From Tridacna crocea (taxonomy: Eukaryota; Mollusca; Bivalvia; Cardiida; Cardiidae): 64,000 nt of DNA. A program made the position numbers and the translations under genes. The notes beneath the pieces are model-generated. The model worked only from the letters and a program-made list of their open reading frames with translations. It was not told the origin of the DNA and did no database searches. The stretch is from positions 20,961,235-21,025,234 of the forward strand of contig OX031069.1 of the NCBI GenBank assembly GCA_943736015.1, written 5' to 3'. Every line of letters starts with the position of its first letter. Position 1 is the first letter of the stretch. This document shows positions 39,801-53,900 of the stretch, in pieces.

Positions 39801-42800
39801 TTGTATACCTTTCTATTTTTAGATACACACATTTAGAATTTTCTATTCACGTAATTGTCACCTTTGTTTCTAACATGACACGTAAAGTCGGTTATATGAA
39901 AACAATGAAATTTAGATGTAATAAAATCGACTTCAGTGTAACTAAAAGGACGTCATTCTTGGTAAAGCATTTTGTCCTCGGCTGTTCCATATCCTCGGCC
40001 CACGATATTTTATCAGTGAAAGTCATTTGATATAAACCACTCGCCATTTTCCGCTTCTCGACTGATGAAAAAGAGAAGAAAAAACTCGAGGATTTATCGA
40101 TATATATTTTCTTTTTATGAAAATTGACAATGATACAGCTTCTTGATATGTTTCTAGCAAACATATGTAAATCAAGTTTTCAAGGTAAAGACTGACAATA
40201 AAAGTGGCCGGCGTTGCATTGGAAAAGGAATTGGGAGTGAGCAGAGTAGCATTAAAAGCATTTGAGGCGACTACGACTTTAATCTTTGAAGAAACATCTA
40301 TTCTTATTTGTCGTTTGAAAAGAAAAAAAAAGTAAGTGATACAATTGTGCGAGCTTTTCTTCTGGTAAGGTTGTTCTTCTTGTGTTCGATATCGTTTTTT
40401 TTTTTTGCCGATTGAGCGATTAGTTTTGGTTTGGTTAGAAAAAGGAACAGCCGTTATTTATTCAAAGGAATTAATAAGCATCTGCTTTTGTATACAGAGT
40501 ATGAACTTATTCATTCTTTTCTTTGATCAGGAGTTTGTCATGTTGGAATCATAAGGGTCCGTAGTTTGACACCTGTCACCCATAAATTATATAGTATAAT
40601 CAAGGGATTTAACTGTATATGGCCAGTTACTCGTCCCCAGTTCCAAAAATAAACAATCTTTTCTACGCTAACAGTTGGACAACTGATAGCTAAATCATTT
40701 ATTTTCCAGAAAGAAAAAAAAAACGACTTTTTGACAGTGTCTAATGCAGTCTCGTTGCTACAGTACTCCGAACTTGTAAACTCGCTCCAAAATCATTGCC
40801 ATTGTCAACCTTGATTGTGTACATTTGATACTGACGGTCGCGCATATAACCCAATGAAATTTCTTGTTCCAAACAGTGTCACATGATAAAAGGTGTAGGG
40901 AGCTGTGCGAAATTTCATCGGTTAAATGCACGACTGTCAGTACATATCAACCACTTAAAATTTCTCGTTCCAAACAATGTCACATGACACAAGATTTCGG
41001 CAGCAGTTTGAAACTTGCATCTTGATAAAAAAAAAATCCACAAATTCTGAGGCGATTAGACTTTGTTGAACATAAAGACCACAGATCAGCAGTCTGTAGC
41101 AGCCAGACTGCATTAGCAACTAACCATCAGTTGTGTTTATCTGGTAGAAATAGAGGATATTTGTTTTTTTCGGTGTAAGATCGAAATTTATTTCATCGAG
41201 TGGACACCATCGGTAATATTTTCACGAGTGGCGCAGCCACGAGTGAAAATATTACCGATGGTGTTCACGAGATGAAATAAATTTCGATCTTACACCGAAA
41301 AAAACAAATATTCTATTTATTTTATGCTTTTAACCCTTTCTGGGAGGAGCTTTATCAAAATTCAGTACAATTTCTTTCCCTCATTCCCCGTGGCGTACCC
41401 CTCCCGCATAGCAACGTGACGTCAAGCGCGAGAAATGTAAGGTATTTGACGTCATATTTCCCATCTGGTTGTTAGGCACGCGCAATTTACCTAGGCAACA
41501 AGAACGTGAAAATCGGTATTTTCACTGGTGTAAGATCGAAAAATATTTTCACTGCTATTTCTCGATATCCCACCGGAAAGCATGAAATAAAAATGCCATA
41601 GCTCTCAGCTGTCGAAAGAATAAGGCGATGTCTCCTTATTCCACGAAGTGCTCAAGGGTGAGCTTTTGTGATAGCCCAATGTCCGGCGTCCGAGTCCGAC
41701 GTTCGTCGTTCAGGGATGTTCCTTGGGTGAAGCTCTGCCAAAATTATTCAAGAGATTGAATTCCACCCATAACTCTGGTTACCATAGCAACCAAAAGGCA
41801 AAAAAAGCAAAATATTTGAAACTCTTCTTCTCTGAAACTAGAAGGTGTAGAGCTTTGATATTTGGTATATAACATCTCCTAGTGAACTACAACTAAAGTT
41901 GTTCATATGATGCCCCTAGGGTCAAAAGTCGCCCAGCCCCGCCCCGCCCCGAAAGAGATGGGAGTAGAGCTTTGATATTTTGTATGAAGCATTTCGTTTT
42001 GGACCTCTATGAAATTTGTTTATATGATGCCCCTGGTCAAAACTGGCCCCGCCCTGGAGGTCACAAATTCAAACAAAGGAAAACAGTAGGAAAACTTTTA
42101 AATTCTTCTTTCCTAAAGCTGAGAGGCGTAGCTTTGATATTTGAAATGCAGTGAACCTTTTCTAAGTTTGTTAGCCCACATGAGCACAACAAATTCAGTG
42201 AGTATGAGAAAGCCAGGAAACACATGCAACACATGTGCGTCACCGATCGCCATGATATGACCTTAGCTGTTAAAGTGGCGTTAAACCCCAATACAACCAA
42301 CCATCCGAATCTGAGAGGTTTGATAAACAAGAGAGCGGGAAAGACGTTCATCACTTGATAATTATAAGCCGCAGGCTGCGTTTACTCTACATGGCAAGAT
42401 GTGACAGATACTTTGGAAAACTTATAAGCCGGAGAAAGAGGAGAGCTAATTTTGACAGAAAAAATAATAATCAGTTAAACAAGACTAACCAACTGATAAT
42501 ACTGAAGATGCAAATTAAAAGGCCGGGGAACTAACATGTTTCTATGATTTCTGTATTCACAGATGTGTGCCCGAAACCAAATGAAGGAGAATTTCGTATT
42601 GCTGAGTATAGAAATAAAGAAAAACCGGCGAAAAAATTACGAGATTATACATGTAACCCGGACAAAGCAAATTTGGGTAAGCCAACCTTTTATTTGATTA
42701 AAGAAGAACAAAGTAACTCCGGGTAAGCCTATTCTCTTATTTCTTTGTTACCTGAACATTTAAAACCTTGGTAAGCTCTTTTTATTACTCTCAAGGGTTT

Positions 42801-44941
42801 GTTACCGATATTCCAATCCTATGAAAACAAGTAAGGGTATATATAGGGGACTGAGGGCTATTGGATTTTGGGAACAGATGCGATAACAAGCTTAATGCAA
42901 GAAGAATCAGTTAAGAAATAAAATTTAAGAAAAATGATAGATACACTGACAAATCAGTTGTTTCTAATATAAGGCACATTGAGGCTCATTACAGCATTTC
43001 AAACTGACCAAAGAAAATTTTTGCAGGACTCAGTGAGAAATGAACTGAGAAGTCCTGAACAATTTTCACATTCGTAGTACTGAGATGATTTCCCTACAAA
43101 TATTCCAGTGCATTTTTTAGCCCTAAAGGTTACCGGTACTACATACTGACAGAAGTTTGAGTCTCCAAATTTACAGTTGTGGAAAATATTTCCACAGTAA
43201 TAATCACATTAAGAAAACATGTTTCTTTAATCACCAAAACAATTCTGTTTCGCCGTGAGATTTGTTAACGATGCATCTTTACAACACTGTTAAAAAACTT
43301 GATAGCGTGTATAATCTATTCAGCTAGGTAAACATGGAACGTAGTCAAATCAATAGCATCATAACAGGGGTATTAATGTATCTCTATGATGCATGATTCT
43401 AAAAAGTCATCCTATAACATAACCATGGATTCAAGAAAATCATTTTATCGGATAATAATATGAGGTTGTAATATGCTTTGGTACTATACTGAATTATTTT
43501 GGATTGGTACACTGCAAAACCAGTCCATATTTTGGACGAGGCGACAGTTGACGAATCCATATGAGTTCAGTTTTGTACCCATGCAGGTTAAATGACCGCT
43601 TTATTTCACACTTCCATATTGACTTAAATTAAATAACAAGTATAGTGACGTTTCAATTTGAATAATTCAAAAAAATCAAAACATATCAAAAAAGGAATCT
43701 GAGATTTCTTTATTTACAACGGTCACTGGTAGACTACTCTTCCGGTCCGATATTGATATTCGGGACTCTAGCCTCGTTTTGAAAAATCCATATTGGAACC
43801 TTGCTCGTTCTGAAAAATCTATGTTTGACTCTTGCCTCGTTTTTAATTATCTACAGCGTCTAATATGGGCAGAGATATTCCGATTTGTTAATTTCATTAA
43901 ATATCATGAAACAGCTAATGGGTATAAAGAACACTGTACAACATAGTACATGGTATAAGAACCACTGTAAAAACAAACAAAATATCTATCAGGAAAAAAA
44001 TAAAACATTGAAAAACTTAACCAACAATTTTAAAAAGTACTGTTTAGTTTTCGTGTATAATGACTACCACAATGCTGAAGGGCATGAGAACCAATACAGA
44101 GAACACTTAACTCTTTACCACACAAGAAAATTTTAGACTGGTCCAAATTGAAAGCATTTGCAGACGACAAAAATAAAGGTGACTGAAAAATTGTAATTTG
44201 TTTGGGAATGGTAGAAAACACTGTGGGAAAAGGAGAAAATGCTGGTTACCAGCATTTTCTCCTTTTCCTACAGTGTTTTCAAAAGCCTTCTTTCTCAGGG
44301 GCGTCAAAAGTAGGGATTGTGTGGTAATGGGTTAATGGCTATAAGGAGAATTGTACAACATAGATAAATGGTTTGAAGGGATAAGAAAACATAGTACACT
44401 GGTACAGTGAAACACGGAGGACTTCAATAAATAGCGTATGAGTAAAAGGAGCACTGTAAAACGTAGTTCTGGGAGTCTCAGAACCCGCAACTATTCAAAG
44501 CGGAATCACGTGATCCCAGAATGTAGAATAGCTGGGCAGATGAATCGATATCGGCCATTTTGATTACCAATGAAAAATAAAGGGGTAGATGACTTTAATT
44601 AACAAAACCAATCCTTTCTTAAATGAATAACAGCACAAAATTAAACATATGTGAAAACGACTCACATGTAATAGAGATATAATACCATGTTAACAGCATG
44701 AAATCAGGTATATGTGAAAGCAACTCACATGTAACAGAAATATAATACTACGAAAATAGCATAAAATTATATATATGTGTAGGTGAAGACGACTCACATG
44801 CTATATGAAAACTCAACAACATTCACAATCATATGAACAAGTTCAAGTAAATGACTTCTTGGACTTAAACTATTTCTCTCACTCTCTCTTTCATTCTAAT
44901 ATTTATCTCTCTATCTGCCTCATGGTCTCTGTCTACTTCTG

Positions 44942-44972
<31 letters not shown>

Positions 44973-47900
44973 TACCTTAACCGTGTTACAACATGTTATA
45001 AAAATTATCTATGAGCAGTATATAAAATTCATACGTAAAACACTGTCCTACACATTTACCTTTTTGATGACCCTGCAGTTACAGTTATGAAAATCAATGT
45101 GAAAAAGAATAAAATGCTAACTTCAAGCAGTTGCTCATTTTCCAAGATGTTTCCGTGCATTCAAAAACATATTTTTTGAATCCTTCAAGAACTTGTCAAG
45201 CTTGAAATGCAACAGTCTTTGGTAGGTCTGAAAATTAATCACTTTAAACAGTGATCACTGATAAGTAATATATTCACAACCTAGCCTGTATAAAACTTCC
45301 TGAGAAACACTAAAGGTTGTGGACCAGTAACAGAAAACAGCTGTTTCCAGTATAATATTATCCTACAAAATTTGCTATGACTAAAAATGAGTATTATTGT
45401 AATACTTTCATCATGCCACTTACACTTCTTTTTTTTTCCTTCTTAGAATTATCATTTATAAATCTAAACCCACTATATTTTCATTACAAAGGGAGATAAT
45501 GATTACCTCAACTAACAAAAAAATATCAACCAATAATTTCAAGATAGACATCAAAGGAATTTCTAGTCTGTTCAAAATGTGCAACAAAAGTATTATATCT
45601 GTATAAATCCGTATATGGAGTGCAACACACGAAAAGGTGCATTCGGACATTTGCGTAAAGTGTCGTCTCGGATTAGCCTGCGCTGTCCGCGCAGGCTAAT
45701 CCGAGACGACACTTTACGACTACATTAGATTTTCTGCTACAGTAGACTTGCGTAAAACAGAAAATCACATAAAATCGGAAAGTGTCGTTTCGGATTAGCC
45801 TGTGCGTACTGCACACACTGATCAGAGACGACACTTTACGCAAATGTCCGAATGACCCTTTTCACGTGTTGCACTCCATATATCAACTATCAAGAAATTT
45901 TATGCAGTGCTGCACTTAAAGTATTACGGGTCTACTACCTGAAATAATCAAAACTTGAATTAAATGAATGTTCACCTTTTCTTTTCCTGTCTTTTACACT
46001 GTTCTCTGTAAAGGATTTTTCTACTTCTGACTTCGTGCTTCTCGTGTTCTCCTTTGCGTCTTATTCTCTTCCTTAACACTCTCTTTACTTCACCCTTTTA
46101 CTTTTTTTCTGTTGCTCTTCGCCTGTCTTCTCTCCTCTTGTCTGTTTCTCTGTCCTTCCTAGATTCTTCTTTCCTTTGCCTCTCTATTTCATTCCAACTT
46201 TCCTCTCTTTTCTCTCACCTGAAGCTCACTTCTAAAACATGTCTCATGCTGTTCAAGGCATCTGTCATCTTACTTAAGGAGCAGGATATTTCAGTCAGTG
46301 ACATCAGCTGTGACCAAAGGTCTTGTACCTATTTCTCTGCTCCATTTTGTTGCTCTGGTTCAACTCTTTCTTCGCGGGTTACCTCTGGCATAACAACAGG
46401 ATTCACTCTTGGTGACTTATCTGCTTGGCTTGGGCATGTTGTTCTTACAACTGCACTGTAACTAGCTATGCTTGGCACCGGTGAAGGTTGGTCATTAACA
46501 GCTGTGGCTCCTGGTAGGACTGTGACCTCTGTTATCACTGAAGCCAGAAAAGGATGTGGAGTCAAGATCAGACTGCTGAAATCTGCCACTTTATAAGGCA
46601 TCAAGGAAACCTGGGGCTGAAGTAGTTGCTGGGGGAAGGTGGGAATTGACCAAGTCTTCTCTGTTCTAAATGGCTCCAGTGTAGCCAGGGACCGTAAATC
46701 TGGGAAGGGTAACGTTAGTGGTGTGATATTGCAGGACATACCTGGCCCAGGTCCTGGTTGACTGCAATCAGAGGTCTGATCTCCAACGATGATCCTTGTC
46801 CAAAACCGGTCCCTGCATCCTGTCTCACACCCGTTGGACCGAAAGCAGACATTACTCGAGAGCTGCCTATCCAGTGCCCTACTTTTGGTCCTTCCGGCCT
46901 TCTCACTAGCTATGTATCACGGTTATCAACAATAGGTTCCTCTGGTATCTAGACATACCCCCCCCCCGACTCATCCACTCTGTCGTCGGTTTCTGAAGTA
47001 CAGCACCTGAGTTGATGCTGAGCACCTTGGCAACACTGGTTTGCTTGCATAGGACCCACAGGGACTGCTTCTTCAAAAAAAAAACAGAGCACTTTCCTCC
47101 TAAGAGAACTTCAACAGTTCCGCCTCCCCTATCTTGTATGGTATGGGGCTTTGGACATGCCACTCCTCGTGGTTAAAGATTCCACAGGACCTCTTAACGG
47201 TAACATATCTGGAGTAGTGCCTTGTGTGATGGTGCATTTGCTGTTTTGTTTGGCATTTAAACATACATAGCTGGCAACGATAAGGGACTTTATCTCTACT
47301 AACGTGGGTCTTTAGCACGTGGTCATCCATTGGCCCCCAGGTCTCAATCAGGTCTTTCACCTGTCGGTTTTTGGCAAACCAAACACATATAAGCTCTCCT
47401 CCTCTCCTTTGCTCTGTCGATAGCCTCTTTCCAAAACAGTAATTCCATCATGTTTGAGTTCCTCGTTTCTAAAGAGAGAAATTTTGTACCTTGAGATTAA
47501 AACTTGAGTTAGCGACCCATTATTTTTGACTAGTTCCCTTTGATTACTGTGTGTATACCTTGATACGTGCTTTCTGTGTGAACATGTACCTTAAGACGCA
47601 CCTAAATTCAACGATTTTAAATTGGTCTTTAATTCGAGATTGCTAAGGAGACTACAGAGGTTACTCCACAAATTAACCCCAACGTCACACTTCTTTAGGT
47701 ATGGAATATGCTTCTAACACTTCTACCATTCATTTCCATCATTTCCCGCTACTTTGCTCAATTCTTCCTTGAAACATCTCAACTATACTTCCACCCAAAA
47801 CAGCGTTCCCAATGCCAACATTGTAGAATCTCTGTCTTCCGTAATAATGTAGATGAGACAAGTGATCCACTGCACGCTTCGAAGAGCCATTTCCATTGTA

Positions 47901-50900
47901 CGTTGGAAAGTAGAGGCAGCATTATTAAGACAAAAAAAGCATGCATGTCAACTCGAAGTATCCATATTTACAAAAAAAAGTACTCTTTGGTATATCTTCT
48001 TGTTTCAGAGGAATTTGAAAATAGCCGCTTGTTAAATCAAAAGTTGGGAACCAGCCACTGCATCGAGGCAGTCCTGTATTCTTGGCAGAAAAAAGTCCTC
48101 ATTATTTTATGAAATCATTAACATTACGATAGTCAACGCATGGTTGGACTCCTTCGTCCATCTTTTTGACTGGTGCTATTGGACTGGCCCAAGGTGAGGT
48201 GCTCTACCGTATAACACCTATGGCCAAGAAGACTTCTAAAGCTTTCTTCTCATCTGCTGCATAGGCAATAGGCACGCGCCTTCGTGGTTGCTTCCTGGAT
48301 TAAGCACCTTCTGTCTTAGTGGCATAAGACGTTAGGTGCGTCAATCCCAATCTCTTGAAAAGCTGTCTTTGAACCTATGCAGGAGCTGGACTATTCATCG
48401 TTTCTGACCATCACTTAACTCTTGGGTTGTTTCATTGTATGATATGGTCACATGATTTGGAACTGCTGGGTTTTGCACATGAGTTTTTCTGTATGTTATT
48501 TCTGAGGTTGGCGGCTGTTTTCCCTTTGAAAAGAACTTAACTCTTCTTACCATGGTATGTTTTTTCTTTTTTACTTACGTCTTCTTTACTTGCAATTACT
48601 ACGGGTATACCTTCTATCGGTTTCTTCGTTTTAAATGACAGCATCCTGTTTAATTGAAAGAGCTCTAGCAAAAAGATTGAGAATTTTTACCTTGCTTGCA
48701 CATGCTTCATTTAGGTTCACAAGTGTATTTGACATTTGCAATTGATACTGTTCCTTGAAATGTTCAGTAGGTTCGAAGATAAAATCACTCTCAGAAGAGA
48801 AGTCGTCATTCTCCTGTCTCTCAAGGAAAACATCGATATTGTACTCGCTTTGTGCTGGTAGGGCAAAATGGTCTGCCTCTGTCGCCATTCTTACCATGTT
48901 TGTGACCAACTCGAATAATGGGGACTTTTTTTCTCGCTAAATGCAAGCATACCCTTACTCATCGTAAATCTGTAGGACCAGTTTGTAGTATGTCAACCAC
49001 TAGGAGGCCATCATCAATCCTTCCAGCCGCTGTGGCTTCTACTTGCATTTCTACAGGACCTAGCTTAATGGCAAACATTTCCTCCCCCCTTTCTAGAATA
49101 CATGTACTTTCTCTGCTGGCACCTACCAGCTTCGAAGTCTTTGTTAATGTTTCTCTACCTTCTGGCTTCATTGTTTCGAACACTCTCGTGGAAATTATAG
49201 TTTTAGATGCTCCAGTATCAGTAGTAAACTACAGTGGGTACCCCTGGACTGTAACACGTATGTATTTACCAGCAGGTAAATTTCTTGTAACTTATATTGA
49301 TTTTATAACATTGTTTCCATCTGAAACTTCATTTTCTGACTGACCTTTATTAGATAGAAAGACTTCTGTGTTGCCACCAGAGATAGTCTCCTCTAATTCC
49401 AGGAATAGTTTGTTGCTGTTGTGCTGCTTGCTGGTGAACTACATTTCTTTTGGACTTTTCTGTATCAAACCTGGGCCCGTATTCACCAACTATTCTTGAG
49501 AATATTCTTAGTCTTATTCTCCAAGGTTTTCTACATTTGTAAGTAACACAACTTCTGATTGGCTAAACCGAATGGTTTAGGCAATCAGAAGTTGTGTTAC
49601 TTACAAATGTAGAAAATTCTGGAGAAAAAAGCAAAGAACGTTCTTAAGAATGGTTGGTGAATACAGGCCCTGGACTTATCAGCTTTGGGACAGTCTCTGA
49701 CAATATGCCCAAATATGCTTTACAACTAAAGCATTTAATCTCTTTCATTCTTGAAAGAACTGCTGTTTCAAGAGAATGGTTTTCCTTTCTTTCAAACTGC
49801 TTCTTCAGGTGACTGACAGGACTTTGTACCATATCCCTAGTTTCTGTGAGAACTTTCATTGGGCCATTCTGTTCTGTTGCTGTAGGACTAACTGGCACTT
49901 CACTCTGACTGGCACTGGTTATCTTCTTAGATTAAGTCTTTTCATTTTTAGTTGGAACAAATTGCTCTGTCGTCTCTTTCTATTTCTTCAACGTCGCTGA
50001 AACAATCAAATTCCTCACCGGTTCTTCTTGCGTAGCACTTGAATCTCTTCTCACTGTTTGCCTCATGAGGATTTTTTCATCTGGTATGCATATAGGTCAC
50101 TGCATTGCATACGGCCTCTTCAATGTAATTTGGCTCCCTGTGAAATTCTGTCTCGAATCTAGCCTCATTTTCTTTCATGCCATTTAAGAATCTTCTGACC
50201 AAGTCTTCTCGCTTAGTTCCAAAATCTCGATTTTGGATACAAGCGTTTTAGATCTGCAGCGAAATCTTTCTATAGTTTCATCAGCCCCTAGAACCGTTGA
50301 CATAAATTCGGCTGCAAAAGATTTTTCTGTTTCCTACACTCTAAATATGCTGTTAATCTCCTGACCAGGTCATTGTAATGACAAAATATGCTTTCTGGTA
50401 ACTGTGAATATGCGAATTCACCTGCCTTACCTGGAAGTTTTTGGTAATAAGTTGTCTAGCGTTGCCTCATTGTCCCTCTTCCGCCTTTCTGCTTTGGCTT
50501 CAAATGGGTTGAACCAACTTTTCTAATCCTCCTCATAATTAAACGGTGTTTTGTAGACCATAATCAGGATTGTTAATTTTAAACAACAAGAACTGTCCTT
50601 TTTTAAATTAAAAATTCAATAAAATTACCATTAAAACGTTAAAGAATGAAAAAAATTTTATGACTGCAATATTTAGACAAATTTTACAACTACCTAATGT
50701 TTAAAATTGTAAGTTTATATAGTACTGACTGCTTTTGACTTTCAAAATGTTTTGACGGTCACTACTGAGTGCACTCAACACATACATATCCCAGCATTCA
50801 CTCTTCAATGTGGACGGTAATAAAAACAAATTCACCCCGATCTGCTAAAATACAATGCACATGGAGTTAAACAGGTCGCAAACTGGATGAAATAGGCATG

Positions 50901-53900
50901 ATATTGCAGATAACCACTTGGCTTTTGCACACAATGGGCAGCAACCTTCAAAGCTTCAAATAAGCTGTGAAATGAAGGCAACTGACACTATGCAATTGAA
51001 AACAGCTAATTTACAATCACTGAAAAATTGTGTCACAAGGAACTGGGTCATTACAGCATCGTTATAAAGTCATTTCGATTTATTTGTTTATTTATTTATC
51101 TTTTTAGGTGTTTCCACTCGTCTGTTTTGTTCTATTAAAATGAGAGAACATGATAGAAATTATTTGCTATATAGCCCAAAATGGGGTTTCTTACACTTCA
51201 TTTTACAGGTTCCAAAAATAAGAATTCGTTCACGATATGACATGGAAAATTTATCGCTATCTTAAACAAGTCGTTACTTTTATCCCTCTCTGTGTTTGTT
51301 TATTTCCAGCAGTGTACATCGAACAAATTTATACTGAATTTATGTCTGTATTTAAGTTTAACTACGTGTGTACAGCTTAGGTCATATCACGGTGGTCAAT
51401 GCGCCAATGCATGTGTTCCCTGACTTTCTCACACCAAAACTGGCACAACTTTCCGATATGCTATCCACTGTGCTACCCAGAAGTGCAGATGTGATATAAA
51501 ATGTGTTCATATTTTAGAAAATTAAAAGACAAATCTTAATCTTTAACAAAAAAAACTTCCTTATTATATTATGTAGCATATTTCTCGATCAATAAGGCTA
51601 GAAATATTTTACTAAATCGTGTTAAAAGATGAGATAAAGATCTTTGATATTTCACTAAAAGTATGAGAAGTACTTGAAGTATCAATGTAAAGTACACTTT
51701 ACATTTTCTTAGCCCTACAAATACCTATACGTGTATCTCATGTAAACTTTACTTTTGTGGAGCATTTGTTGCTTCGCAAAGTTTGAGTGGTATACATTTC
51801 TCCGAAAGAATCAGAACTATTTGCCATTAAAATTTTACCTTTTACTAAGGTCAACGTAATAAATCCTTAGTCTAGCGGTAAGATCTTCTTGTTTAGCCTA
51901 GCGTTAGCTTGGTTAATTTCGTTCTGTCTAAACGTTATTGTATTTTTTTTTTCAGCTATGGCCGTAAAAATAACAAAAGTGACTGTAAGCCTTCAGGAAA
52001 AATCGGTAACAATGCAAGCTGTTGTACTGGAAAACATCCATCAAGGTTTGTACTTGTACTATTTAACCAGCGATACCTATTTCATGTTAGAGATCTTCCT
52101 TCACAAAGAATGATAAAATATGCACCTTGCTCCGGCAAAATGAAGTTCAATGCATTTAATCATTGAATCATCATTTAATGCACATGAATCGTGCTCTGTG
52201 AAAAGGGGTCTTAATGCATCTGCGAAAAGTATCGATGCAGGTCAGCCGTCGCAGTCGACCAAGGCTGGCCTGAACAAAACGTTTTCACAACTGGCTAATT
52301 TACTGTATGTCAAAGTACTACTTTTATTCAGTTGATTGCTAGACTGAATGGGTTTTGTGGACCCATGGTTATGTGATTACTTCCATAGTATCCTGCATCA
52401 CGGACATCTTATCTCATTGGAGACAGGACCTCTTTAATGGGAGTGTATTGATCCCATTGGAGGCTCCAATCTTTACCAGTTTTAGCATCATTTCCAAATA
52501 AAAGCAATATTATCAGTCTTACCTTTTAATCTAAAACTGTTGGATAAGCAGGGAATGCCCAGCCACTCAATATCATATTTTATGCGCATGCACATATTTC
52601 TTTTTCATTTAAAAATTTCTTTTTATCAATCCAACATTGACTTAAAACCTTTTTATCCCATTCTTAAACCTTATCATTTGAAACTTTTGAGTATAAAGGG
52701 ATTACCCTGTAACTCGACAATGGCCTTAATGAAACTCCAGGTCAACGTGGGTAGACCTGTGCACTAACGAAGAAATGAAAGAAAGAGTTTGTTTGTTTGT
52801 TTGTTTGTTTTATTTGTGTGTAGATCAATATTCATTGCGACGTCAAGTGTACCTACCATGCATTTCTGAAGGTCCTCTTACCAGTACTATGATCATTAGA
52901 TCTAGATCTACTAGGATTCTTCCATACTTACAGACGGGTTTCTCGTAAAAATCCGTCTCACTAATATAGATCTAGGTCTACATGCAGTGAAGAAATGTTC
53001 CCATAAGATTGTCTTTACATGTTGACAAATAATCATTCAAAAATATTTTTTCTGGGCATAACTTAACGAAATTGTCAAGGATCTGTTTTATATTGTTCAG
53101 GAAATTAGGGACATTTCGCCCTATTTCACAAGTATAAATCTACAAAAGAAAAATGCTTTCTACTTTTGAAACGCTTGAAATTAGTTTTGGCAAAGAAGGA
53201 ATTCGAACTCAAAACATTTTGATTTCAAGATCATTCGAATGAAGAGATATTTTTCCACAGATCATTCAGGTCGCTCTTATTGAAGCTTGCATAAGCACTC
53301 ATGTAAGATCTTCTGTATCTTATTCACCGTATAAAACTAGTCAATAAGGTTGTTGATCAAAGCAATCTTTATATATGTCAGTGATGACTTAGGCCTAACA
53401 CTTAGTAATATCTTTGAATAACAGTCAGGTTCGGCCATGTATCATCAGCCAAAAAAAATTATTCACACACCTTAAAGTGACCCCCCACCCCCACCCCACC
53501 CCCTTAGTATAGACAAAAGGAATGCAGATAGAACCAATCTAATTTGGTTACAAATAGTTTTTAAGCCTGCAAGGAAGATTATTTTGAGGTTTTGTTCATG
53601 ATCTTCATTTTCACAATATAATTTGTCAAAATGTCTGTCTTAATTGGATGTTAGGAACAGCACCGTTGAAAGAGGAAGATGAAATAGAACTATTTATGGG
53701 AATACACTGTGCAAACTCTGGACTGAAACTGAAAGAGGGCAACATGTACTACATCATTTCGAAGGACGGAGAAAAAACTGATACAGATGACGGGGGTACA
53801 CTGTATGTAGTACAAACAATTCTCTTTTTTTATATATACTATAAGGTTCACGGAAAGTAAGTTAACAATTTTTGTATATTATAAATGGCTTTTAATTTTT

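Noticed and set aside
42677..42726. Extension of exon l to the second donor as the main coding path
   Set aside because: It breaks the frame into exon n (stop). The upstream donor keeps the C345C domain intact, so the longer form is only offered as a possible isoform.
45600..45900. CRISPR-like or structured RNA array
   Set aside because: The repeats are inverted, not direct with spacers, and belong to nested transposons in a eukaryotic intron.
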